Positions 39,408 to 46,829 of a stretch of DNA of 64,000 nucleotides are shown piece by piece. Made by a program: the position numbers and the translations under genes. Within the stretch, counting starts at the first letter, position 1. Each line of letters opens with the position of its first letter. The DNA comes from Streptomyces fradiae ATCC 10745 = DSM 40063 (GTDB lineage Bacteria; Actinomycetota; Actinomycetes; Streptomycetales; Streptomycetaceae), in the NCBI RefSeq assembly GCF_008704425.1, contig NZ_CP023696.1:1350501-1414500 (forward strand), read 5' to 3'. Under the pieces are notes generated by a model. It ran no database searches. It was not told the DNA's origin and saw nothing but the letters and a program-made list of their open reading frames with translations.

Positions 39408-39704
39408 TCAGCCACGGTTGGCACCGCCCTCGATCACGTCGATGTGGGTGAGGCAGATGCCGCCCGCGTAGCCCTCGACGGACACGACCGGCTCGCCGTG
39501 GCCGAGCGTCCACGCGGGAGTGCGGGTGACGGTCGTCAGGCCCTCGCACAGCTCCACGCTGGCCGGGTCGACGTAGTGGCCGTCCCGCTGACGCTGACGG
39601 ACGCGGATGGTGAGAGGGTCCTCGGGGCGGACACCGGGGTACGCCATCACGGGCGTACCGACGGGGTACTTCGCGTTGAACTCGTCGGCGGTGAGGTCAG
39701 CCAC
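39408..39704 (-). CDS. Small phage protein of unknown function
   Basis: A 98-residue protein from a GTG at 39704. It contains ADLTADEFNAKYPVGTPVMAY and beta strands TIRVRQRQRDGHYVD, VVSVEGYAGGICLTHIDVIE. Its start lies inside the second repeat pair, so its 5' end may be recombinant. No function assigned. Confidence 0.58.
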   Translation of the reverse strand: MADLTADEFNAKYPVGTPVMAYPGVRPEDPLTIRVRQRQRDGHYVDPASVELCEGLTTVTRTPAWTLGHGEPVVSVEGYAGGICLTHIDVIEGGANRG

Positions 39705-39936
39705 GGTCGGCACCGCCCTCGGGGAACGCCTCGTCGAGGAACTTGCGGATCTCCGCGGCGTCCCGGGCGTCCAGTTCGACGCGCAGCAGGTTGGTCGAGG
39801 AGCCGTTGTACTTGGGCCCGGCGAGCCGGTAGCCCCAGCCGCCGTCGTTCTCGTCCAGCTGGACGATGTTGAGCTGGAGCCGCTTGGTCCAGCCGTCACG
39901 GTCGACGTCGATCACGATGCGAGGACGGGTGTTCAC
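39697..39936 (-). CDS. Small phage protein of unknown function
   Basis: A 79-residue protein, GTG at 39936 with GGAG upstream. It contains RPRIVIDVDRDGWTKRLQLN and strands GGWGYRLAGPKYNG, ending with a helix (RDAAEIRKFLDEAFPEGG). Stop lies in the repeat region. No family known. Confidence 0.58.
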   Translation of the reverse strand: MNTRPRIVIDVDRDGWTKRLQLNIVQLDENDGGWGYRLAGPKYNGSSTNLLRVELDARDAAEIRKFLDEAFPEGGADRG

Positions 39937-39950
39937 GCGGCGTCTCCTTC

Positions 39951-39995
39951 GCGGCACGTCCAGGCGGGCGATGTCGGCGGCACTCATCGGGCACC
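39951..39995. repeat. 45-base repeat, copy 2
   Basis: Second copy of the 39316-39360 repeat. On the minus strand it begins with ATG and codes MSAADIARLDVP, then changes frame context, leaving only a fragment. Evidence for cassette exchange in this part of the operon. Confidence 0.88.
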
Positions 39996-40247
39996 TCCCG
40001 GGTGGACGACGAGGCGCGGGTCGTGGGCGGCGAGCATCTTGTTCGCGGCGGCCAGGCGGCCGAGGTTGTACTCGCGGGCCTCGCGGTACTGCTCGCCGCG
40101 GCACACGGTCACGCAGGTGGCGGCCTCCACGGCCGTCATCTCGGCGTGCAGCACGGCGACCGGCACCTGGGAGCCGATCAGCAGGGCCACCGCGTCGGGC
40201 ACGGGGACGGGCACCACACTCGGGTGCATGGGTGATACTCGGATCAT
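39984..40247 (-). CDS. Phage early protein of unknown function
   Basis: An 87-residue protein from the ATG at 40247. It has VPVPDAVALLIGSQVPVAVLH, EMTAVEAATCVTVCRGEQY and helical LGRLAAANKMLAAHDPR. No known motif. Second gene in the leftward early operon after the switch genes. Confidence 0.55.
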   Translation of the reverse strand: MIRVSPMHPSVVPVPVPDAVALLIGSQVPVAVLHAEMTAVEAATCVTVCRGEQYREAREYNLGRLAAANKMLAAHDPRLVVHPGGAR

Positions 40248-40347
40248 CGGGGTTCTCGTCTCTCTCGCAGATGGGTTGCGTGTGAGGGGTGGATCTCGGT
40301 AGGGGCGCCGGCGGAGGTCAGAGCCCGGCGGCGTCCCGCACAGCCGG

Positions 40348-40596
40348 CTAGGCGGCGGTCTGGAGCTGCTTCTTCGCGCTCTGGTTCATGCGGAAGTAGG
40401 TCTCGCGGACCTTCCGGTTGGTGACCAGGCGGCGTCCGGAGTAGGCGCGCAGCTTGGGGTTCTGAGCGAGCCACCGGCGGAGGTGGCTGACGCTGCACTT
40501 CAGGACGAAGGCGGACTCCTGGACGGACATGATGTCCGCGTTCGGGTCGTGGGGCGGTACCGGCCGGCCGTACAGCTCGTACTTGTCGCCGGGCAT
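40348..40596 (-). CDS. Excisionase-like winged-helix protein
   Basis: An 82-residue protein, ATG at 40596. It has an HTH_17/Xis-like pattern: SVQESAFVLKCSVSHLRRWL (first and recognition helices) then RAYSGRRLVTNRKVRETYFR. Small size, basic charge and position next to the Cro-like gene and the integrase suggest it directs excision, but a regulator role is equally possible. Confidence 0.66.
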   Translation of the reverse strand: MPGDKYELYGRPVPPHDPNADIMSVQESAFVLKCSVSHLRRWLAQNPKLRAYSGRRLVTNRKVRETYFRMNQSAKKQLQTAA

Positions 40597-40597
40597 G

Positions 40598-40843
40598 TCA
40601 CTCCTTTGTTCTGTGAGTCCTCGGTGTGGGGGCGAGGAGTCGGTCGTCGTTCACGTTCAAGGCGGTGCGGAGAGCGACGTACCGGCTCGGTCTCATGCGG
40701 TTGCGGGTTCCGTTCTCCAGGTGGGAGAGGTAGCGCCGGCTTATGTGGGCGCGCTTCGCCACCTCGGAGATTTCGAGTCCCGCACGCATGCGCTCCTCGC
40801 GGATCGCGTCCCCGTCAACCTCGAAGGTTGGGGGTTGGTGCAT
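40598..40843 (-). CDS. Cro-like XRE repressor
   Basis: An 81-residue protein with ATG at 40843 (a GTG 6 bases upstream could also start). XRE motif: IREERMRAGLEISEVAKRAHI followed by SRRYLSHLENGTRNRMRPS. There is no ribosome site, so the message may be leaderless. It is first of the leftward early genes and divergent from the 41,053 regulator, the usual place of Cro. Confidence 0.78.
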   Translation of the reverse strand: MHQPPTFEVDGDAIREERMRAGLEISEVAKRAHISRRYLSHLENGTRNRMRPSRYVALRTALNVNDDRLLAPTPRTHRTKE

Positions 40844-40850
40844 GCCCACA

Positions 40851-40988
40851 AGTTAGCCCTAGTTGGCTCCGCCTGTCTAGCTCTAGTTAGCTCTCGATGC
40901 GCACCGACCGCTCTAGATGGCGCGTTTGTGCCGGGCATCGCCGCCCTCGCATGCCTGGTGAGCTGCCGAATTAGGCTTACCTAGGTAA
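40851..40988. promoter_or_regulatory. Operator-like repeats and palindrome in the lysogeny switch
   Basis: AGTTAGC at 40851 and 40885 and AGTTGGC at 40861 lie just upstream of the Cro-like start, and TAGCTCTAG overlaps the third copy. Further right, TTACCTAGGTAA at 40977-40988 is a perfect 12-base palindrome. The two motif types lie between divergent regulator genes, as expected for repressor and Cro sites. Binding is inferred. Confidence 0.62.
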
Positions 40989-41052
40989 AGGTTTAGGCCC
41001 ATCTGGGCCCCCGGCCCTGGCTGGCCCTAGCAGGCCCTGTCACCATGTCCCC

Positions 41053-41481
41053 ATGAGCACTCGCGATCTCGACCGCCTCGCGACCGCCGTCAAAAAGCGC
41101 CGTCTCGAGCTGTACCCCTCCCGACTCGCCGCAGCGAAAGCCGCCGGCGTCTCGAAGGACACCTGGCGGAAGGTCGAGGAGGGCGACCCAGCCGTTCGCG
41201 AGACGAGCTACGCCAAGATGGACCAGGCGCTCCACTGGATGGTCGGCAGCTGTACCGCCATCCTCACCGGCGGTGAGCCCGTGGCAGTCGACCACCAGGA
41301 CGGCGTCGACGTCGTCCACACACCCCAGTCGATGCTGCCCGAGGACGTGCGGATCGCCGTCACCGACGCAGCCATGGCCGTCACTCCCGGACTGACTCTC
41401 GGCGACGTCCAGGCGCTAAGCACTCAGGTCGTTGAAGAACTGCGCAGAAGAGGCATCCTGCCCCCCGCGCCACAGGGATAA
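41053..41481 (+). CDS. XRE-family regulator (probable prophage repressor)
   Basis: A 142-residue protein on the plus strand. The N-terminal helix-turn-helix reads LATAVKKRRLELYPSRLAAA, GVSKDTWRKVEEGDPAV. The C-terminal part (residues 90-140) is acidic/helical with no protease motif, so it is not a LexA-type repressor. No clear ribosome site upstream. Its place, divergent from the Cro-like gene and upstream of the integrase, makes it the main candidate for maintaining lysogeny. Confidence 0.72.
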   Translation: MSTRDLDRLATAVKKRRLELYPSRLAAAKAAGVSKDTWRKVEEGDPAVRETSYAKMDQALHWMVGSCTAILTGGEPVAVDHQDGVDVVHTPQSMLPEDVRIAVTDAAMAVTPGLTLGDVQALSTQVVEELRRRGILPPAPQG

Positions 41482-41543
41482 GCCTTCTGCCGCACGGCTT
41501 CTCCCTTACGGTCGAACTGTTGCCCTACGGCAATAAATCTCCT

Positions 41544-41572
41544 TTCAACTACCTGTGGCAGTCGGGCATAGC
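41544..41572 (+). promoter_or_regulatory. Possible promoter upstream of the 41,631 gene
   Basis: TTCAAC at 41544-41549 and CATAGC at 41567-41572 with a 17-base spacer could serve as -35 and -10. TTGCC...GGCAA (41520-41533) just upstream is an inverted repeat, a candidate regulator site. Confidence 0.35.
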
Positions 41573-41630
41573 TCCGTGTCATGGTGGTGTCACACCTGGG
41601 GGGTCTCTCGCACCACCAAGGGGGAGGCCT

Positions 41631-41828
41631 ATGAGTACCGCCATCGCGCTCGACCTGGGTCCGGCGTTCTACTGCCACCGGGCCCAGATCAACGGCGAAC
41701 CAGTGTGCGCCCTGACGCCGAGAGCCTTCGACGAGCCCGCTGTCCGGCAGCTCGTCCAGAACGCTCTCCGACAGCAGGGCATCGACTGTCGAGAGTGCCG
41801 CGGCTGCCCCGTTGGTACGGAAAGGTAG
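41631..41828 (+). CDS. Small Cys-rich protein before the integrase
   Basis: A 65-residue protein, ATG at 41631 with GGGGAGG upstream. The middle is helical (ALTPRAFDEPAVRQLVQNALR), and the end has CRECRGCPVG, a potential metal site. It lies between the repressor and integrase genes on the same strand. Function unknown. Confidence 0.6.
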   Translation: MSTAIALDLGPAFYCHRAQINGEPVCALTPRAFDEPAVRQLVQNALRQQGIDCRECRGCPVGTER

Positions 41829-41907
41829 GACGATCACGTGCTGAGTCGGCGGCTGGGGCGGCCGTCGACCACGCACTCGTCGTCAAACCAGAGCCAAAGG
41901 GGAGCTC

Positions 41908-43212
41908 ATGCCCTACGTGGAGCAGCGCGGCTACAAGTACCGGGTCAAGTGGTGGGCCGGCGAGTACCTCGACAACGGCAAGAAGAAGTATGAGAGCCAA
42001 TCCGGCTTCGACGACTACGACATCGCCTACGACTACGGGCTCGACCGTGAGCACGACGTGCGGCACGCCAAGCACGTCCCCAAGAGCCGCGGCGACATCC
42101 TGTTCAAGGACTACAGCCTGCCGAAGTGGCTGCCTGATCAGGACCTGCGGCCGGAGTCCATCAAGACGTACCGCTCCATGATCCGGGCGCAGTTGGACCC
42201 GCACTGGGGACGCCGCCGGGTCGGGGAGATCACCACCGAGGACTACGTCACCTGGAAGAACAGGCTCAACAGGCGCGTTGAGGCGGGCGAACTGTCGCGC
42301 ACCTACGTCGACGACGTCCTCATGGTCTTCGGGATGCTCATGTCCGACGCGGTGCAGCGCTACCGGTACCGGCAGGACGTGCCGATCCCTCCGGCCACGC
42401 CCCGCCGCGGCAAGTACGTGAAGAAGACGCAGAAGAAGAAGCGCCCCCTGACCATGGCGCCGGTCTATCAGCTGGCTGTGAACGCCTACGTGGTGTGGGG
42501 CTACACGGGGTGGGTCTACATCTGGCATGCCGCGTTCACCGGCATGCGGCCAGGTGAGATGTACGGCTTGCAGAAGTCGTTCTGCCATCCTGCGTGGCCC
42601 GCCTCGGACCCGGACCGCGATCGGCGTGAGGAATCCGAGGAGCGGTACGCGAAGATGCCAGCCGTGCGGGTCGAGCATCAGCTGCAGTGGGTGGACGGCA
42701 AGAAGCGCCTCACCGATCCGAAGTACCTGTCGCACAGGACGCTGGTCCTGCCGCCCTTCCTCAGCGACATGCACGCCCACCTGGCCGCGTCGCACGAGTC
42801 GCCCTGGGTGTTCCCCGCCATGAACGGCGGCGACCTCCTGGGCGCGCGCTTCGACCGGGACTACTGGGCTCCGATCCGGGACGGCTCGCCGGCACGGGAG
42901 GCGCGCCGTGACTACGCTCGGCCGGCCATCCCGGCGGTGGAGCAGTTCGAAGGCCTGCCCATCTACCGCTTGCGCCACTGGATGAAGGAGTGCCTGGACG
43001 AGGACGGGCACTCCGAGGTCGCGGTGGAGACGCGGATGGGCCACGAGGTGGCCGGCGTCAAGGGCCTGTACAGCAACCTGACGCCGAAGATGGAAGCTGG
43101 CATCATGGAGTCGCAGCAGGAGCGGTGGGAGTCCTTCCATCGGGCCGCGGGCGGGCTCTGGATGCCGCCGTTTCCCACTGTTTCCCCAGTCGATCATGGC
43201 AGGGCCGGGTAG
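41908..43212 (+). CDS. int: Tyrosine-type phage integrase
   Basis: A 434-residue site-specific recombinase, ATG at 41908 with AGGGGAG upstream. An N-terminal arm-binding region and a SAM-like core-binding helical part (residues 70-160) precede the catalytic domain: Arg214 in GMRPGEMYG, Arg356 in YRLRHWMKE (the usual His two before is Tyr353), His379 in RMGHEVAG and the nucleophile Tyr388 in GLYSNL. A basic insertion (KYVKKTQKKKRP) lies at 170-185. It ends 35 bases before the surviving host gene 3' end, so the attachment site lies immediately beside it. Confidence 0.9.
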   Translation: MPYVEQRGYKYRVKWWAGEYLDNGKKKYESQSGFDDYDIAYDYGLDREHDVRHAKHVPKSRGDILFKDYSLPKWLPDQDLRPESIKTYRSMIRAQLDPHWGRRRVGEITTEDYVTWKNRLNRRVEAGELSRTYVDDVLMVFGMLMSDAVQRYRYRQDVPIPPATPRRGKYVKKTQKKKRPLTMAPVYQLAVNAYVVWGYTGWVYIWHAAFTGMRPGEMYGLQKSFCHPAWPASDPDRDRREESEERYAKMPAVRVEHQLQWVDGKKRLTDPKYLSHRTLVLPPFLSDMHAHLAASHESPWVFPAMNGGDLLGARFDRDYWAPIRDGSPAREARRDYARPAIPAVEQFEGLPIYRLRHWMKECLDEDGHSEVAVETRMGHEVAGVKGLYSNLTPKMEAGIMESQQERWESFHRAAGGLWMPPFPTVSPVDHGRAG

Positions 43213-43260
43213 CAGCAGGTCAACCGCCCCACTGGGCGCGACATCTGATGATGTGCAAGC
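43213..43260 (+). other. Right attachment junction (attR, inferred)
   Basis: The phage integrase stops at 43212, and from about 43240 an open frame continues as the last residues of a host protein (MMCKLIRQFSGEW and on). The exchange core must lie in or just before this stretch, so that the gene's 3' end is kept intact. The matching left copy and the other part of the host gene are outside the window. Confidence 0.6.
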
Positions 43261-43364
43261 TGATCCGCCAGTTCTCCGGCGAGTGGGAGATGACGGCGAT
43301 GGGCTCCTTCGTCAAGGCCCGCACCGTCCGCGACATGGTCCGCCCGGCGGCGGCGGCCCTCTGA
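43248..43364 (+). pseudogene. 3' end of a host gene interrupted by the prophage (TerD-like, uncertain)
   Basis: A 38-residue tail reads CKLIRQFSGEWEMTAMGSF then VKARTVRDMVRPAAAAL and a stop. It resembles the C-terminus of Streptomyces TerD-family stress/tellurium proteins as I remember them. It is in frame with phage sequence upstream but only becomes protein-like here. Whether the host gene is broken or restored by att sequence depends on the left junction. Confidence 0.5.
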
Positions 43365-43377
43365 CGACCGCGGCGAC

Positions 43378-43417
43378 GACGCACGCCCCGCCCGGAGCCT
43401 CGGGCGGGGCGTGCGTC
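43378..43417 (+). terminator. Perfect 17-base-pair hairpin after the host gene remnant
   Basis: GACGCACGCCCCGCCCG pairs fully with its inverse across GAGCCT. It ends transcription of the interrupted gene and of the convergent PhoX gene nearby. No T-run follows, as is usual in Streptomyces terminators. Confidence 0.75.
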
Positions 43418-43480
43418 GAACGCGGCCACCCGCGAGGCCGGCGGCGCCCCGCGGGGCGGGGGCGCCCCGCGGGTGGCGGT

Positions 43481-44872
43481 TCAGCGCCGCGGGGCGCGGT
43501 GCCAGGGGCCGGTGATGGCGAGCAGCAGGCCCGGCTGCTGGATGTTGGCGTACAGCGTCCGCCCGTCCGGCGAGAAGACGACCCCGGCGAACTCGGAGTC
43601 GTTGAGGTCGTTGCGGGCGATCGGGTACGTCCGCCCGGAGTCCGTCGCGCCGAAGAGGTGCTGGATGCCGTCGCCGTCCTCGGCGATGACCAGCCCGCCG
43701 TACGGCGAGACGGTGATGTTGTCCGGCCCGTCGAAGGCGCCGTCCTGGTCGGGCGCGGCATTGACGCCGAGCAGCACCTTCAGCGTGAGGGTGCGGCGCT
43801 TGGGGTCGTAGAACCACACCTGCCCGTCGTGCGGGGCGCCCGGGCTCTCCGCACGGGCGAACGAGGAGACGAGGTAGGCGCCGCCGTCGGCCCACCACAT
43901 GCCCTCCAGCTTCCGGGCCCGCGTGATGTCGCCGTCCCCGAACTGCTCGCGCACGGCCACCGTGCGGGCGTCCCGGTCGGGCACGTCCACCCAGTCGACG
44001 CCGTACACGGTGCCGGTGCGGGTCGCGCGGGAGAGGTCGTCCACGAACCGGCCGGACGCGTCGAAGCAGCGCGGCGCCTGCAGGACGCCGGCGTCGTCCG
44101 CGAGCGTGCGCAGCCGGCCCCGGCCGTGCCGGAAGCCCTGCGGCGGCACCCAGCGGTAGAACAGGCCGTTGGGCGAGGAGTCGTCCTCCGTCAGGTAGGC
44201 GTGCCCGCGCCGGGGGTCGATGACGACCGCCTCGTGGTCGAACCGGCCGAACGCCTTGATCGGCTTCGGGTCCCGGTTGGCGCGCCGGTCGTGGGGGTCG
44301 ACCTCGAAGACGTAGCCGTGGTCCTTGGTCATGCCGTTCTCGCCGGCGCGGTCGGAGTTCTCCTCGCAGGTGAGCCAGGTGCCCCAGGAGGTGGCGCCGC
44401 CCGCGCAGTTGGTGGAGGTGCCCGCGATGCCCACCCATTCGGCGGTGGTCCCGTCCCGGTGCGCCTCGACGACGGTGCAGCCGCCGGCCGCCGCGGGGTC
44501 GTAGACCAGCCCCTCGGCGAGCGGCACGGGGTGGCGCCACTTGGCGCGCGGCCCCTTCAGCTCGTGGTTGTTGACCAGCAGGGTGACACCGCGCGGGCCG
44601 GGGAAGGCGGCCGTGCCGTCGTGCCGCTCCGGCGTGAACTCACCGCTCTCCAGGCGCGTGACGCCGCTGCGGGTGAGGACGCGGTACGAGAAGCCGGCCG
44701 GCAGGGCCAGCACCCCCGCCGGGTCGTCCAGCAGCGGGCCGTACCCGAAGCCGCCGCCCCGCTCCGGGGGCGCGGCGACGGCGCCGGGCGCGGTGCCGAG
44801 GGCGCCCACCGCGCCGGTGAGGGCGAGGGCGGCGCCGGTGGCGGCGGTGAACTCTCTGCGGCTGAGCGACAT
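43481..44872 (-). CDS. phoX: Secreted PhoX-family alkaline phosphatase (Tat substrate)
   Basis: A 463-residue protein. The ATG at 44872 (GGAG upstream) gives a Tat signal: SRREFTAATGAALALTGAVG followed by an Ala-x-Ala site near APGAVAA. The DUF839 domain includes LVNNHELKGPRA, CAGGATSWGTWLTCEEN, HGYVFEVDPHD, GRFDHEAVVIDP, YLTEDDSSPNGLFY and GPDNITVSPYGGLVIAEDG, the metal-coordinating segments of PhoX-type (calcium/iron) phosphatases. It releases phosphate from organic esters outside the cell. A PHO-box-like repeat lies upstream. Confidence 0.87.
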   Translation of the reverse strand: MSLSRREFTAATGAALALTGAVGALGTAPGAVAAPPERGGGFGYGPLLDDPAGVLALPAGFSYRVLTRSGVTRLESGEFTPERHDGTAAFPGPRGVTLLVNNHELKGPRAKWRHPVPLAEGLVYDPAAAGGCTVVEAHRDGTTAEWVGIAGTSTNCAGGATSWGTWLTCEENSDRAGENGMTKDHGYVFEVDPHDRRANRDPKPIKAFGRFDHEAVVIDPRRGHAYLTEDDSSPNGLFYRWVPPQGFRHGRGRLRTLADDAGVLQAPRCFDASGRFVDDLSRATRTGTVYGVDWVDVPDRDARTVAVREQFGDGDITRARKLEGMWWADGGAYLVSSFARAESPGAPHDGQVWFYDPKRRTLTLKVLLGVNAAPDQDGAFDGPDNITVSPYGGLVIAEDGDGIQHLFGATDSGRTYPIARNDLNDSEFAGVVFSPDGRTLYANIQQPGLLLAITGPWHRAPRR

Positions 44873-44924
44873 ACGGGGGCTCCTGTGTCCGTCCTGGGTG
44901 TGCCCGCCCACGCTGGCCCCCCGG

Positions 44925-44942
44925 GCTGAACGGCGGCTGAAC
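44925..44942 (-). promoter_or_regulatory. PHO-box-like direct repeat upstream of phoX
   Basis: On the minus strand GTTCAGC occurs twice with an 11-base period (start 44942 and 44931), close to the GTTCACC repeats bound by PhoP in Streptomyces. Position, about 53 to 70 bases before the start codon, suits activation under phosphate limitation. The rule of 11-base repeats is established; binding here is inferred. Confidence 0.68.
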
Positions 44943-45091
44943 CCGGTCCGTACCTTCCGGGACACCCGCATGGCCGAAAACCGCCCTCACCCCGAGCCCG
45001 TGCGAAGAGGCCCGCAGGCTCAGCCCGTACGGGAGGCCGCAGCCCGGCACCCGTACCGGGGCGGATCGACCCGTGCGGGAGGCCCGCCGGC

Positions 45092-46564
45092 TCAGGCTCG
45101 GGCGCCCACCCGCGAGCGGGCCCTGAAGGCGGCCTTCCGGGCGTCCTTGGCGACCCGCCGGTCGCGGTGCAGACGCCCCACCGCCTCCAGCACCTCCGGC
45201 GTCGACGGGTGCTCCACCCGCCACACCTGGTCGAAGAACCCGCCGTGCCGCCCCGCCAGCCCCTCCACCAGGTCCCGCAGCGCGTCCGGGTCGCCGTCCG
45301 CGTCGAGGTGGGCGGCGATGGTGTCGACGGCCAGCCAGAAGACCATCGGCTCGGGCGGCGGCGGCACGTCGGCGGCGCCCCGCTCCGCCAGCCACACCCG
45401 AGCCAGGCCGCCCAGTTCGGGGTCGTCCAGCACCTCGCGCACGGCGGGCTCGGCCCCGTCGCCCACCAGGGCGAGCGCCTGCTGGCAGTGGAGGCGGCGC
45501 AGCGGCGAGCCGGAGTCGGCGCCCTTCGCCGCGGCGAGCAGCGCGCGGGCGGCGTCGAGCGGATCGCGCCCGGCGAGCCACCGCCCGGTCTCGGCGCGCG
45601 CGGCCTGCGGCGGGTAGCCGCCGACCGCCGCCAGCAGTTCACCGGCGTCCCGCCCCGCGAGGTCCCCGACCGCGGGGGCGGACACGCCCGAGGCCGACAG
45701 CCGCCGGCGCAGCCCGTACAGGCCGAGCGGGGTGAGCCGCACCATCCCGTACCGCGCCACGTCGTCCTCGTCCAGCTCGCCGGGCTCGGGCTCCTCGGGG
45801 GCCTCGTCGGCCAGCAGCGCCCGGTCGACGGGCCGGTACTCGACCAGCCCGGTCTCCGCCAGGGCCCGGAAGCAGCCGTCGAGGTGCGTCATGGCGCCCG
45901 AGACCTGCTCCAGCACGTCGTCGGTGGGCTCGCCCATGCCGTCCGGGACGATGACGGACGCGGCGAGCGCCGGCAGCGGCACCGGTCCGCCGCCGGAGCC
46001 GCCGGGGCCGTTCTCCGAGACCGTCAGCCGATAGAGGGCGGCCAGCACCTCGTCGAGGAACGCGGCCCCGGCACGCGGGTCCGGCCCGGCGGCCCCGGCA
46101 CGCGGGTCCGGCCCGGCGGCCCCCGCACGCGGGACGCCGCCCCGCCCGGCCGGGGCGGGCGTCTCGGCGCACACCGCCTCCAGGGCGTCCGACCACAGAC
46201 CGAGCACGTCGCGCGGACCGCCGCGGGTCACCAGCGGCAGCGCCTCCCCGGCCGCGACGACACCCCCCGCGCCCGCCCCGGGCAGCCCCCCGCGGACCTC
46301 CACCAGGCCCGCGCCGAGCGCGGCCCGCCAGGCCCGGCGCGCCCGCGCCTCGCCGTCCTCGTGCCCCGCCAGACCCAGGACCTCGACGGCCGCGGCCAGT
46401 TCGGCACCGGCCAGTTCGCCGCCCGCTCCGGCCGGACGCCCCGGGCCGGCCCAGCGGGCCAGCCGGACGGCGCGCGCCAGCACCGGGGCGGCCAGCGCGG
46501 CCCTGGCCAGCGCGGCGTCCGGGCGGAGCCGCACGGGAGGCAGGGGCGGGCGGGCTGAGGGCAT
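45092..46564 (-). CDS. Uncharacterised Streptomyces protein, HEAT-like helical
   Basis: A 490-residue, Ala-rich helical protein with no signal peptide. The C-terminal half has repeated helix pairs (LLAAAKGADSGSPLRRLHCQQ; LVGDGAEPAVREVLDDPELG; FWLAVDTIAAHLDADGDPDA; DLVEGLAGRHGGFFDQVWRV), similar to HEAT-type repeats. The middle contains an acidic stretch (APEEPEPGELDEDDVARYG). A 27-base tandem repeat lies in the coding sequence (46064-46133). No enzymatic motif. Streptomyces relatives exist to my memory, without known function. Confidence 0.72.
   Translation of the reverse strand: MPSARPPLPPVRLRPDAALARAALAAPVLARAVRLARWAGPGRPAGAGGELAGAELAAAVEVLGLAGHEDGEARARRAWRAALGAGLVEVRGGLPGAGAGGVVAAGEALPLVTRGGPRDVLGLWSDALEAVCAETPAPAGRGGVPRAGAAGPDPRAGAAGPDPRAGAAFLDEVLAALYRLTVSENGPGGSGGGPVPLPALAASVIVPDGMGEPTDDVLEQVSGAMTHLDGCFRALAETGLVEYRPVDRALLADEAPEEPEPGELDEDDVARYGMVRLTPLGLYGLRRRLSASGVSAPAVGDLAGRDAGELLAAVGGYPPQAARAETGRWLAGRDPLDAARALLAAAKGADSGSPLRRLHCQQALALVGDGAEPAVREVLDDPELGGLARVWLAERGAADVPPPPEPMVFWLAVDTIAAHLDADGDPDALRDLVEGLAGRHGGFFDQVWRVEHPSTPEVLEAVGRLHRDRRVAKDARKAAFRARSRVGARA
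46064..46133. repeat. 27-base tandem repeat inside the 45,092-46,564 gene
   Basis: Two full copies and a partial third encode AGAAGPDPR units. The period is nine codons, so copy number can change without loss of frame. It produces a flexible Gly/Pro/Asp linker in the protein. Confidence 0.8.
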
Positions 46565-46785
46565 CGGCGGTCTCTCCTCGGGACGGGCGGCGGCGGGCGC
46601 GCCGGACGGCCGCGCGGGCCGGGCCGCCGCGGCGCGGGTCCGGGCCGCCTCCAGCGTAGACGCACCCGCGGGCGCTCCGGACGTTCACGCGTCGGCCGGA
46701 CGGCGTCCACCCGGAGGCCCTTGACAACTGCCCCGTCCACCCAAGAGATTGACGCGCGTAGAGCGGCCGTCGCAGCTTTCCGGCC

Positions 46786-46812
46786 ACTTTCACGCACCCT
46801 CACCTCCCACCA
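46786..46812 (+). promoter_or_regulatory. Weak PHO-box-like pair before the secreted nuclease
   Basis: TTTCACG followed 11 bases on by CTCACCT lies just upstream of the nuclease gene, loosely like GTTCACC repeats. A TTGACA sits at 46721-46726. The matches are imperfect, so this is only suggestive of phosphate control. Confidence 0.33.
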
Positions 46813-46829
46813 CCTCTTGGAGTTCCTCC

